A stretch of 64,000 nt of DNA from Utricularia gibba. Lineage: Eukaryota; Streptophyta; Magnoliopsida; Lamiales; Lentibulariaceae. The position numbers were made by a program, and so were the translations under genes. Below the pieces are notes generated by a model. It did no database searches. It was given only the letters and a program-made list of their open reading frames with translations, and was not told where the DNA came from. The DNA is taken from positions 2,046,001 through 2,110,000 of the forward strand of contig NEEC01000002.1 in assembly GCA_002189035.1 (NCBI GenBank), written 5' to 3'. This document shows, one piece after another, positions 12,288 through 23,424 of this stretch. Positions within the stretch are counted from its first letter, which is position 1. The number at the start of each line of letters is the position of its first letter.

Positions 12288-12899
12288 AGGGTATGCCTAC
12301 CCTCGATCTTTACCTGTATTTGGATTTCTCAGATAAGTGTTTTTGCGTATGAAAGCTGCTAGTCTGCAAGTATCAGTTAATGTTACCATCTACCATTGCT
12401 TTTATTTCGTTTGCATTCATCCACATTGTTTGTTCAGTTTTGATTTCAAGTTTACGCTGTAAATTACATCACAGCCTTAGCGAGTGCACCACCATTTTTG
12501 TGTGGTCTGTCTGTGACCTTGAAAGTTTTCCCCTCGCTTTTATTTGTGCACTCTCTGCATATTTTGTTGTGCCTACTTTTAAGCTCAAATTCTGCGTTCC
12601 AGGTTTCGTTCGCTCTCTGCCCACCATCACAAGGGAAGCTCTAACTGCAGCAAGCATCGAGGTAGAGAATTGCCGCCACCCAAGCCTCATTCCTTTCTGT
12701 TGTCTTGAAACTGTGATCGATGCCTTAAAAGAACACATTTCATCGTTGTCGTTGGAGGATTCATTTTTGTATCAGAATTTACTGAAGAGTTGCAGATTTG
12801 ATGGCTCTAGATTGATTAAAAGACCAGGGCCCTAAACCCACGTAGTGGTTACTCGACTGATACAAGTGCTGCTGAATGAACCCTGTTTGATCATCATTT
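12288..12899 (+). other. eIF3d 3' UTR with probable intron
   Basis: A consensus donor (GTATGC at 12291) follows the stop codon by four bases, and CAG at 12600-12602 offers an acceptor. The 151-codon open frame here (12380-12835) resembles no family and is best read as untranslated. A donor this close to the stop would not be expected to trigger decay. Confidence 0.45.
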
Positions 12900-13671
12900 T
12901 CATGTCTTTCTTGCAGCTTCATCAGTCTCCTCCGCCGTCTTCTTCAAGTTCTCCCTCCCCTCTTCGGCTTTCCCCACGACGGTTTCCTTGATCTTCTGCG
13001 TAGTATCCTTAGCCGACTCCCAAGCGCCCTGCACGCTCTTCTTCGCCCTCTCCCCCATGGATTCCACATTCTCCTTCATTTCCCCTGCTTTCTGTTTCGT
13101 CGCTTCTGCCGATTCCGTCGCCTTGTCCTTGGTCGTCTCCCACGCTCCCTGGACGCTGCCCTTCGCGTCCTCTCCGGCGCTTTTAGCGCTGTCCGTCACC
13201 CTATCCTTCACTTCACCGGCCTTCTCCTTCGCCGCCTCCGTCGTCTCGGCTGCTTTGGCTCGGCCGCTCTTGATTCTCTCGGCGGCCTCATCCTTCATAG
13301 CCTCGGCCTCGTCCGCGCGCTATCCTTAATTTCACCGGCTTTCTCCTCGGACTTGTCTCGTGCGCTCTCCAGCCGATCAGCAGCCTCGTCTTTGAGGGAC
13401 TCGGCGTTGTACGGACTGTACTCGGTGCCTCCCTTGCTTCCATCAGCCACAGCGTTTACACCCTGTAAACAAAACCATCACAATCCACATTTTCACACCA
13501 ACATCCGCCGGAAAACAGAAACGGAAGAGAAGAATGCCGTGGATCACCGACCTGAGAGCGTAGGTACTTGGTGGTGGTAGCGAAGCAGACGCGAGACGCC
13601 TTGGGGCGAAAGGGGAGCTCCTGAGAAAGAGGCTTGATGCCGAGAAAAGCAGCAAATCGCAGCGTCGCCAT
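12900..13671 (-). CDS. LEA protein (LEA_4-type, organelle-targeted)
   Basis: Exons 13671-13552 and 13462-12900 give about 227 residues. Exon 1 encodes a presequence-like N-terminus (MATLRFAAFLGIKPLSQ, basic and Ser/Thr-rich, up to TTTKYLRSQ) suggesting mitochondrial or plastid import. Exon 2 is a highly hydrophilic Ala/Lys/Glu/Asp protein with repeated 11-mer-like units such as AKEKAGEVKDR, GAWETTKDKA and GAWESAKDTT, typical of late embryogenesis abundant LEA_4 proteins that form amphipathic helices on drying. One base is missing near 13312-13320: IKDSAR and DEAEAMKDEAAERI are in different frames, and one extra G rejoins them. The upstream region holds a TATA-like box and ACGTG/ACGCGTG elements that suggest ABA or drought control. 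Confidence 0.85.
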
Positions 13672-14681
13672 GTTTGAGAGTGCTTTGCCAGTGACAGGAG
13701 AAGACACTGGGACTCGGCGACTATAAATAGCACCCAGAAGAAGGTATCAGCGAACCAGTTTCCTTTTTTATTTCCTCCAGTTCTTGAAAGGGTGGCAAAC
13801 CGGAGAGGAGACGCGTGCGACGGAGGGGCTACGTGCCGCCCTCAGACAGCAAACCCATGCTTTCAGGCACCACCTGTCCGGATGAATGATCTCCAAGTCT
13901 TGAACCTCCTTGCAACCAACCGCATCACCAAAACCTTTTATGTTTAAAGATTGTTATATTCTTAAACATTTTTTTTGTTATTAAGGAATGGTAGATAGTT
14001 TTATATAGCATTCTTTATGTTTTTTTTAAAAAAACTTTATAAATTATTTTCCTAGAAAATAAGAATGGTTTTTTCGATATTTCAAGTTTTGTTACATAAA
14101 TCTCACAATTTTACATTTCTTTTTTTAAAAAAATATTTATACAAAATTAAGAAGATCATTTTATTTAATGTAACTAATGTGATACATCGTTAATTTTTTT
14201 ACTTATTTCATAAATTTTTCAAATTCTTCTGTATTATAAACTAAAAAAACACTTATTTGGAGTTGGATTTGTACTAGACATTTTTCTTGAAAAATAATAA
14301 AATCACAATAATTGAATATTTAAATGAAAGTTAAAAGCTTTTTGGCATGGGTAAATTCCTAAAAAAAGAACCCACAATTTATATGTATTTTACAAAAAAT
14401 TAAAATGCAGCACATTTTATTTTATAATTTTTTTTCGCAAATTATATTTTCTAAACAATTTTTTAGTAAAGATATATAATGTATTACAATTGGGTTTTCT
14501 TTTTTTTTTTTTGAGGGAATATCTATCGATTGATGAAATCTGGAAAGTTCTAGTGTCTTCGAATGAAACATTTATCAAATGGGCTCATCGTTGGACAAAT
14601 TCTTTTGAGTTTTGACGATTGTGTCTCGCCGGAGAGGATACGGAGATTGCTACAGTGTAAGAGAGAAGTAGAGGAAGAACC
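13672..14681. promoter_or_regulatory. Divergent LEA/DnaJ upstream region with ABRE-like elements
   Basis: Close to the LEA start there is a TATA-like TATTTATAG (minus strand, about 13720-13729). An ACGCGTG coupling-element-like site lies near 13811 and a TACGTGCC ABRE-like site near 13829. From about 13930 to 14510 the DNA is strongly AT-rich with no gene. The DnaJ leader begins after about 14520. Function of the motifs is inferred from consensus only. Confidence 0.45.
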
Positions 14682-16523
14682 ATGGGTGTGGATTATTACA
14701 AGATATTGCAGGTTGAAAAGAACGCAAACGATGATGAATTGAAGAAGGCTTACAGAAAGCTTGCTATGCGATGGCATCCCGACAAGAATCCCAACAACAA
14801 AAAAGAAGCCGAGGCCAAATTCAAGCAGATTTCCGAAGCCTATGAGGTATGTGTGCGCTTGTCCGTGTTGGTCATCTCATTGCTTGATGATTAGTGTATC
14901 GATTATACCAGTTTCGCAAGGAATTTCCGTTTCGATAACTGTATTGGAATCTGATATCGAGATGGTTCGGTAATCGGTGATGGTTTCTCTAGATCTCAGC
15001 ACCCGATTTACTTTTATTTTATTTTTTTGGTTAATGGGGAGATGCCCTGATTAGCAATTGGCGGTGTTGGTTTTCTATGTCTTGACATGGTGCAATGAAG
15101 GGGCTAAAGTTAGTTAAAATTCTATGCAGGTTCTGAGTGACCCTCAGAAGAGGACTATATATGATCAGTATGGTGAAGAAGGTTTGAAGGGTCAGGTGCC
15201 GCCTCCTAATGCCGGAGGCCCTGGTGGATCGACGTTCTTTCAAACTGGAGACATGCCGAGCTCGTTTAGATTCAATCCGAGGAATGCAGATGACATTTTT
15301 GCTGAGTTCTTTGGTTTTTCTAGCCCATTCGGTAGGATGGGGGGTGGCAGTGGAATGAGAGGTGCTTCAAGGATGAGTTCAATGTTTGGAGATGATATGT
15401 TTAGTTCCTTTGGAGAGAGACCTATGAGTTCTGGCCCTAGAAAGGGTGCACCCATTGAGCAGAAGTTACCTTGTAGCTTAGAGGAGCTATACAAGGGTGC
15501 CACGAAGAAGATGAAGATTTCTAGGGAGATATCTGATGCTAGTGGGTATGTCTCGTATTCCTACTTTTCATTCCCATTCATTTCTGTTTGTTGATGGTTG
15601 CTTTACTGCTTTTCTGGTGCAAAAATGAAAGTTTCATGAAAATTTGTCGTGGGAAATGTTGTTATTGATTCACATGATTTACACAGGAATTTTTATTGCT
15701 TGATTAATAGCTCTTTAGAATGGTTCCCCATGAGAAAGTTTCTTGAAAAATAGTCATTTGGAAGCTTTTGTCATTGACTCACATCACTTTCAGGCTTCTT
15801 TGTTAGTCCTGTTTTTTAACTCACACAGAATACCACAAGTAGTTAGTCTATTGCTGCCCAGGTTGCCTTAAATACCCATTTTGGTGGTTTGCTTACGATG
15901 TCAAAAGCGTTAGCCTAATTGCATTTATCTCATGGTGATGATGCAATAGTTGCCAGCATATTGAGTTTTTTTTATTCTAAAAGTGATGATCCTGAGTTTC
16001 CAGATGTAGTCAGTCGCAGTTTGTTAAGTTCCCATTTTGATAATTTGCTTAGCCTATTGAAATCACAACTGCTTCCATTGGCAGGAAAACTCTGCCCGTG
16101 CAGGAGATTTTGACCATCGATATCAAGCCCGGGTGGAAGAAAGGAACAAAGATCACATTCCCAGAGAAAGGAAACGAACTGCCTAATGTGATCCCATCAG
16201 ATTTAGTGTTTATCGTTGATGAGAAGCCTCACAATTTCTTCACGAGGGATGGGAATGATCTGATCTTCACGCACACGATAACGCTAGCGGAAGCTCTGAC
16301 TGGATGCACAGTTCAGCTGTCCACGCTCGATAGCAGAAGTCTGACAGTACCAATCAGCACAGTGATCAATCCCAGCTATGAAGAGGTGGTGCCAGGAGAA
16401 GGGATGCCATTTCCCAAGGATCCCACAAAAAGAGGCAACTTGAGGATCAAGTTCAACATTAAATTCCCAACGAGATTGACCGCTGACCAGAAATCAGGGA
16501 TCAAAAAACTGCTCTCCTCCTAA
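14682..16523 (+). CDS. DnaJ/HSP40 chaperone, class B (DNAJB1/SIS1 type)
   Basis: Exons 14682-14846, 15130-15545 and 16085-16523 give 339 residues. The J domain occupies residues 1 to about 70 ([20 protein letters not shown], then [14 protein letters not shown] with the HPD tripeptide). A Gly/Phe/Met-rich linker follows. The C-terminal substrate-binding DnaJ_C domains cover about residues 170-335 ([60 protein letters not shown]). No zinc finger is present, which makes it class B, and no C-terminal CaaX box is seen. It should stimulate a cytosolic or nuclear Hsp70. The closest Arabidopsis types recalled are At2g20560 and At4g28480. The frame is intact. Confidence 0.93.
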
Positions 16524-16826
16524 AACTGTTCACCCTTTTTTGTCTGTATCCGTTTCAGGCACCCCCTGTATCTGTTTACACGCCCGGAGGAGAATGATGA
16601 AACCAACTTGAGTTTCGTAAGCAAGTTGAGCATATTAGTCACATTGATTTATTATCATGGTGGATTCTTTTTTTATTTCAATCAAGGAAGTGGTCACTCT
16701 TGAAGAACTAAGACAGCAGATACTACCTACTATGCTTGCTTATGTATTCATTCCCGGCTGCAGGCCACAAGTTGTTAAAAGGGTAGGAATAGGAACAGGT
16801 AGGGTGAATCAGAGAGCCAGCCATGG
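16524..16826. other. Convergent 3' UTRs of DnaJ and ARF3
   Basis: The 300-base gap between the facing stop codons has no further gene. Both 3' UTRs probably end within it. Confidence 0.5.
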
Positions 16827-19276
16827 TCACTTGCGAAAGCCCACCAACCATGGCTGTGTTGGTGGTTCGCTCCCGGAACCCATCTCCCTTGTGCTGTCAT
16901 TCATCGCCTTGGCCATAGCAGCCGCTCCATCAGTCAGGGGGGCACCAAACAGCCTGCAGCTATCTTTGTACATGGAAACAAGCATCTGATTCTCTGCTGC
17001 TCTTGCGTTTGGTTTGTTGCTTTCATGCACCAATTTCTGCAAACTAGACCCATAGAGAAGTGGAATCAATCTACTCGTTGAAGCAGGGGATTGTTGTTGC
17101 AACAGGGGAACAGATGATGGATTTGGAACTCCTGTGTTGCTGCTTTCCCTTGCAGAATCAACATGTCTGCCTCTGCCAAACGACTGGTTTGGTAATGTTT
17201 CTTGACCTTGCAAGACCTTAGGGAATTGGAAGGATTCATGTCGTACCATGTTGCTCTGGATAACAGCAACTCTCGGACCATCGACTCCACCATACGGATT
17301 TCTGAATCCGAACACTTCTTGACCTTGCAAGACCCTCTGGTAGCCTGCAGGAACTCCATCCCCATCTGCTGAAAATGCCAGACGTATCATACTTCTGATA
17401 TACACAGTGAAGAAAGAAAGCAAGGAGACTGAACCTGGAAGATCTGGCATCCCCATCTGTCTGCTTCTTTTAGTGACAGGCATACCAGAGGTATCAGATA
17501 CAGACCCTGAAAGTTCAATCTCCCAAGGAGACACTCTACTGATACGATTCACTTCCATACCATCCCATCTCACCTGAAACGCCAAAGATTGGAGGAAAAT
17601 GCTCACAAAACTGATGCAAATTCCAAAGATGGGCATCCAGAAACTTTAACAAGAAATCACTCACCATCAAGCACTTCCACTTTGATGAAGGCCATCTTGA
17701 TGGATCCGCACTGCTGATCCCGATAATGACACCGCTGCTGCTGCTAGAGATTGAAAGTGTCATCATCGGTGTACATGTAAGTGAAGACCTGAACCAAAAG
17801 ACAGTCTGAATGTACCTTGTTTCAGAAGACTCTTCATTTTCACAATGCACTTTGAACCTCATTCCACAACAAACTGGCTGCTTAAGGCTCTTGGAGAACT
17901 TAGCATAAGGTATTATGATCTCAGAAGAGTGTGCCCTGCATATCATCAGAGATACTCAATGCAAATACCACACGTGGAGTGAATATAATGAACCAGAAAT
18001 ACAGTACGTAGTACCTTGGATTATAGCAAATACTGAAGGTGGTTTGCGAAGAAATGGCTTCCACTACGGATGCAATGCTGTCACAGAACTGAAAATTCAA
18101 GGGAAAAGCAAAAGAGTCTCTTTTTATTTGCACTGCTTTGCGAACACCAAGCCTGAGCACACCATCACCACATCTGCGGCAGAAGATGCACATTCAAGAG
18201 CCATCAATATTAATAACTTATCATCTGAAAGTGTACAAACCTCATGAAAAGCACAGCATCTCCTGATACAAGTCTCTTTTTATTGACAAACGCACTCCAT
18301 CCGGTAGTCAGCAAATGCCTTCTAGGCTGGCCTGATTAATGGAAGCAAACTGGTCTACAGCTCAAAAGACAGCAACGCAATTGCTAAGATAAAAATTTAA
18401 GTTTTACCTCTGTAAATATGCCGAAATTTCCATTCTGTTCCATGCAAATCCTTAGCCATTATCTCTTGGGAAGGCCTCTGTTTTTTGTAATCCTTTTAAA
18501 AGAAGATCGCACATGAAATCAGAACAGCAGTGGAGACATGAACTGATTAATTTGAAATAGTGTTTGATATACCAGAGGAGGAAAGCAGTCCTCAGCAGCA
18601 CGACGAGGAACAGAAAAGCCACCATGAGTACTAGTATCAGAAGCTGTAAGAGTTTTGCAAAACATATGGGGTGTCAAAGCTTTGGGATTGGGTTCAGGAT
18701 CTTCATCTTCGGCCTCATTTTCAACCATTCCTTCTCTCCCTTCATGCTCCATCTGCAAATATCGCAGTAGATGAACCAAGAAACGACAGAATTAATGTGC
18801 ACTAAAACAAAGGAAAATGAATGAATAAGCGAAACTTGCATAATTCGTGCCTGCTGATCGGGAATAAGCGAAACCTGAGCATAAACCTCATCGTTATCTG
18901 ACTCCACCTGCCAAAAGAAACAGCCTTACGACAACCCAAAAAAAACCAGGATCGGAAAACAAACAGCCTAAAAAGAGAACAAGTTCACTACATGGAGCTT
19001 AACATCAACAACGCGGCAGAATACATGGGGCGGGAGATCATAAGCTGCAGAAGAGTGTTTCTGTAGAAGCTGGAGGTGTCCCTGAGGAAAATAAACAACG
19101 GCGCTTCCCCTTTTCGGAAGAGAAATCAAAGGCCCAGCACACGCGTGCCACAGATCCATACAAAGCTCAGAGGGCGGCGCTGATCCCAGTCGATCAACAG
19201 TCGACGGAGAGCCAGAAAACTGCGCTTCCTCATCTTCATTGTTGACAGTGTTCAAATCGATTAACCCAGAAACCAT
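16827..19276 (-). CDS. ARF3: Auxin response factor 3 (ETTIN type)
   Basis: Ten exons: 19276-18992, 18907-18836, 18752-18573, 18492-18408, 18331-18241, 18173-18015, 17935-17816, 17734-17665, 17573-17435, 17368-16827, giving 580 residues. The order is an N-terminal dimerisation flank ([16 protein letters not shown]), a B3 DNA-binding domain ([57 protein letters not shown]), and the ARF ancillary domain ([45 protein letters not shown]). There is no C-terminal PB1 domain, as expected for ETTIN-type ARFs, so it escapes Aux/IAA binding. RVLQGQE and KVLQGQE in the last exon coincide with two tasiARF target sites. Known role of the family: auxin-dependent gynoecium and organ polarity patterning. The acceptor of exon 10 is NAGNAG, so a one-residue variant is possible. 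The leader carries upstream ORFs. Confidence 0.93.
17199..17219 (-). promoter_or_regulatory. tasiARF target site, 3' copy
   Basis: The plus strand reads like a TAS3 tasiARF (TTCTTGACCTTG, then CAAGACCTT). The ARF3 mRNA is therefore complementary here, in codons for KVLQGQE. One G:U pair replaces a U:A pair compared with the usual tasiARF, and the 3' end is slightly divergent. Confidence 0.85.
17316..17336 (-). promoter_or_regulatory. tasiARF target site, 5' copy
   Basis: The plus strand reads TTCTTGACCTTG followed by CAAGACCCT. This is almost identical to canonical tasiARF, and the mRNA codons encode RVLQGQE. Dual sites are typical of ARF3 in angiosperms. Confidence 0.87.
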
Positions 19277-19760
19277 ATTGGAGCCACTTTAGAAATCACA
19301 TGGAGCACAGATTATGAGAAGAAAACAGAAACCCAGTTCCAGAATCCGCCAAATTGAAGAAGAATGGAGCGTAATATCGAGAAAGAGAAATAAGCCCGGC
19401 AGCAGCACTTTTCAGCTCAATCAGCTTTAAACCCGGCCGCGCTTTCCGCCCCTGCAGATAAAATCAGTCTTTACTCCCCGAACTTCACCTCACACCCATT
19501 AATTTCTCTCCAAGTAAAAGAGGAGTCTTTGACAACTTCGTTGACCACACTACGCAGAAATCCATAGAGATCTTCTCCAAATCCAAAAAAAAACCGAAAA
19601 TCCAAGTTCCTGCGTCCTCCTCCACCACCCCCCTTCAAGAAGGACAAAAAAACATAACTGTAAATAGACGCCTGCCCCGCGACAGCAGCAGCTCAAAAAC
19701 TGAAGACTGCAATTTTGCACATCGGTCGGGATTAACAGCATAAAAAATCGCATTTAATAA
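19277..19760 (-). promoter_or_regulatory. ARF3 leader with upstream ORFs
   Basis: Reading the minus strand toward the ARF3 start, an upstream ATG at 19565 opens a 26-codon ORF ending at 19485; a second ATG at 19499 lies in the same frame. A minimal ATG-TGA sits at 19301-19296, about 20 bases before the main start. ETTIN mRNAs of Arabidopsis are known to carry inhibitory uORFs. That all three lie inside the transcribed leader is an inference. Confidence 0.5.
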
Positions 19761-22700
19761 ACAAAAACACAAATAACAAATATTTCAAAGAAGAGCACGT
19801 AACGGCATTAACGACCCAACATACAAATAAAACCGCACGTGTTTATTTTCTTATTAATTTTTTAATTAGAGTAACATTTTGTATCTAATTAAAATATTTA
19901 AAATCATTATATAATTTAATTATATCATAAAGGGAGTGTCTGATCATGTTCCAAATGTGTCCCTTTTTTAATTTCTAATATGAGCATAGTTTTTTTAAAA
20001 TGAATATTTTAATTAATGCGAAAATTCACTAATAAATAGTGCGGTAAAAACCCTATCCCTCATCACTGACGGTACGGTAAATGATTGCTATAGATAATAA
20101 CTATAGTGGAATTTAAAGTTGTACTTTTAATTATATAGAATATAATCAATTTTTAAAATTATATGAATAGAATTGTTTTTAGATTATACTGTTTTATTAG
20201 ATAATATAAAGTAATATTATAAATTTAATAAAATAAATTATACAGTGTAAAATTTAATACAGTAAATTAGTTTATAATTTAATATTATGATACAAATATA
20301 TTTTTAGAATATATAAAAAATTATTATTATCATTTTAATTAATTATTATTTAATCATTGTAATATAGATTCAAAAATTCAATAATTTCGAAAATCAATTA
20401 CAAAATCCACTCTTGTAATTTTTAATAATTAAATATTGAAATTTTAAAAAGTTAAATAGAATCACCAAAACAAAACAATCCCATAGCATTTAGTTTTCAT
20501 TAAAGAAAAAAGATTTAAATACGACGTTATTTTTTATTACCAAAAAGGGAAAAGGCGATGCCAACTGTCACCCCAACAAACAAAGCCCTTTTTGCATGTA
20601 TGGCAATAAAAAATCCAATCAATTTAAATATAAATAATGTTTTTGTTTTATTTCATGTCTGGAATCATAGGGGAAAACATTTTATTCTATAATTCAAAAA
20701 TTAATAAATCGGATATGATTAATAATTTTTCTGACAACAAGATGAATTAAGAATTCAATTGAAAAAGATGAATAAATTTAAGAATGGATCTTTTTTTAAA
20801 ATAAATACACATAAACGTCACTTTCTATTTGTGTACTGCATACGACACCGTACATCACCACAAACCAATTCAATTAGTTTGTGGGCCCGGAAAATAATGA
20901 CACGCGAGCATTGAAGGTGGACACGTGGAGGGTAGATCGGTAATTAATGATTTGCGCAAGGTCTAGTCTACGGTTCACGGGAGTGCGGGGGCCTGGAATT
21001 TGGACAATTGTAGAAATATGGGGGTGTGGGCCGCACATAACTCACCATCCATTTATGTACATGCCGGTGAAGACCCCCTCCATGATGCATGCTTCACCTA
21101 CGCCCCTCTGGAAATTAGGAAGGGGGCGGTGACTCCTCACCAGGAGGGTGGTACCCCCCGCGCCCCTACAGAGGGGACTAGGCGTAGCTTTCCCGGACAA
21201 AACGGACCCCCCCCCAATGATGCCCTTCCATTCCCATACCCTATCCATGAAACCTCGTTAAGAATGACACGTGTCTGGTACCGACAGGGCAGGGGCAGCA
21301 CAGCTGGCGCCAGACACGTGCTATTTTTTAATATTGTAAACCATCAACACAATTGTGTTACTGTTTTTTTTCCTTTTTTTTTACATAATTGAAAATATGC
21401 GATATTTTTATTTTTAATATTTTTCAATATATTCAGATGTTACCCCAGGGGATTTTCGGTCGTGACGTGCACGTGAGAGATTTGTCGTAAGCCCAGTCCG
21501 GGGGCCGGCCCATTAGAATGCGTAAAAAGCTGGGCCATTCTTCGTATCTGAAGCTTTGGGCCCAATTCCTAGAAAGAGAAAATAACAATATTAAATAATT
21601 ATTTTAAAAAACATTGTGAGTGGGGCCCGGGGGGAAAATCTTGATTTGAATGAGGAATTTATGATGGTCCATGAGTCCCATCCACCAACAATAACTTCTA
21701 ATGGTACCCATCAACTTGTTCTACACTCCTCCACAGGCATCCATAAATGCATGGGCATCCAACACGCTAACACCCATAAATAAATTCATGCATGCACACA
21801 CGGTAAAAAAAATTACTTTTTAAATTACCAAATAATAAAAAAATGGATGATTGCACATGGGTCCACGTGTCATGCTCTGTGTGGTCGGCATTATTTGCCC
21901 CAGTGGGTGTGTGGTCTTGATGGGGGTGGGGTTGCAAAAAGCCAAGCATAATTCAGTGTCGTGGAAAATGGGAGACACCCCTTCAACCCCATAATAATAA
22001 CTTATTCCCACCTCCGCGGTTTTTAATATTCCTTTGGAATAAATAATTATTTATCATATGATTAGATTTATCTTATTATAAATCCTTTTCATATGATAAG
22101 TATACTACTATATTTTAATATCATGGGATTATTTATTAAAAAATTAGACATTGAATGGTAGTTTATTTTTTATTTTAAAACTTTGAATTTAATATGATAT
22201 ATATTATGGACATACTTTGTGTTATGAATTTATTGAAGCCATTTTGTTTAATTTGTTGAAGATTCTAATCTTAAATTATTTTGTAGTGAAATTAAAAATT
22301 CAAATTTGTGATTAAACTTTAAAAATTATTGAATTTCTTGAAGTCTATTTCAGAGATTAAATAAAAGATTAATTAGAAAAATTGTACTATTCATTTTTTT
22401 TATTTTAAAAATATATTTATATCATGAAATTTAACATATTAAATTTTACTATATGTATACTTCACTTTATTAAATTTTATAATATAATTTTATGTTATCT
22501 CATAAAATAGTTTCAAAATCTTAAATTGATTTTATTAATATAATCTTAAAATTTATTTTATTTTATGTAATTTGAATTACAATTTCAAATTACAGAATAA
22601 AACCCATGAATGACGATCTAAAATGGTTCAATTAATATTCAATCCTGATTTCTTAAATATTAATTTTGACACGAATTTTCCAATTATATTAAAATTATTC

Positions 22701-23424
22701 TATTTAATTTTGTGAATATTGAATCGAATTTCATTTTATATTGATTTAACAGAAATAGAAAATATGTCGAAATTCTGTTTGTGTAGGCAGCAGGAGCAGC
22801 AGCAGGAGCGGGGTAGGAGTTGTCGGAGTCAAATGATGCTCACGAGCGCTTTCTTGGCCAACCCCAAGGTATTTGTCAAGTTGGATGTGGACAAACCCCA
22901 CCACCACTCTAACATTCTTCCAAGGTTTAACCATCTTGTAATTAAAGGTTGGTTACCCAAATCATTCATGTAATTGGGAGGATGCTTCCGCCACCGTCTC
23001 TCCTCCGCCGCCCCATGGGGTAGCCGGTCGGGAATTTCTTTTGCAGCCCTTTGAATTAGTAATTAATACAGCGTATAATCAATGATGATTAAAGAATAAC
23101 ATAGTACGAACTCATCGCTACTCGGCTTACTCTGCTTGTGGTGGGTTCGGTGTGCTTTCTCAATTTTTGATGCAAGATCTTGAAGACGGAATTCCGCGAA
23201 ATAAATTTAGGCCCCCGAAGTTCGAGATTTGTTGCTCTCCACCCCATTTTTTCGTTTCCAAGATTTTATTTTTGTGTTGCCTTTTTTTTTTTCGTTTGTC
23301 TTCTTCAGTCACACAAGACTCTGTCGCTTCCTCTTCTGGGGAGGGAAGCGGAAAGCCCTTTTTAGATTTTCTGGGATTCTAGCGAAATTTCTTTACAGGG
23401 TGAGCAAGTAGTGGAATCAGCACG
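19761..23424. other. Large gene-poor interval between ARF3 and the CCCH gene
   Basis: Most of 19800-20860 and 22020-22740 is AT-rich and featureless. The central part, 20880-21960, is much more GC-rich. It contains five ACGTG-core sites (about 20922, 21265, 21312, 21462-21472, 21866), site II motifs (GGCCCATT near 21507, TGGGCC near 21531, TGGGCCCA near 21557) and RY-like CATGCA elements (about 21084 and 21786). Open frames here (for example 21000-21392) look non-coding. The CCCH gene leader probably starts after about 23100. CAG-rich triplets occur near 22785-22810. Confidence 0.5.
21263..21322. repeat. Inverted repeat with a G-box in each arm
   Basis: The left arm CACGTGTCTGG (about 21266-21276) and the right arm CCAGACACGTG (about 21308-21318) are exact reverse complements over 11 bases, separated by about 31 bases. 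Each arm contains a CACGTG G-box core. Confidence 0.75.

Noticed and set aside
12380-12835. 151-codon open frame after eIF3d
   Set aside because: Hydrophobic random-like sequence lying across a probable 3' UTR intron; no family match.
21000-21392. 130-codon plus-strand open frame in the GC-rich island
   Set aside because: Low-complexity Pro/Arg/Gly composition follows from GC content; no domain, no splice context and no family similarity.
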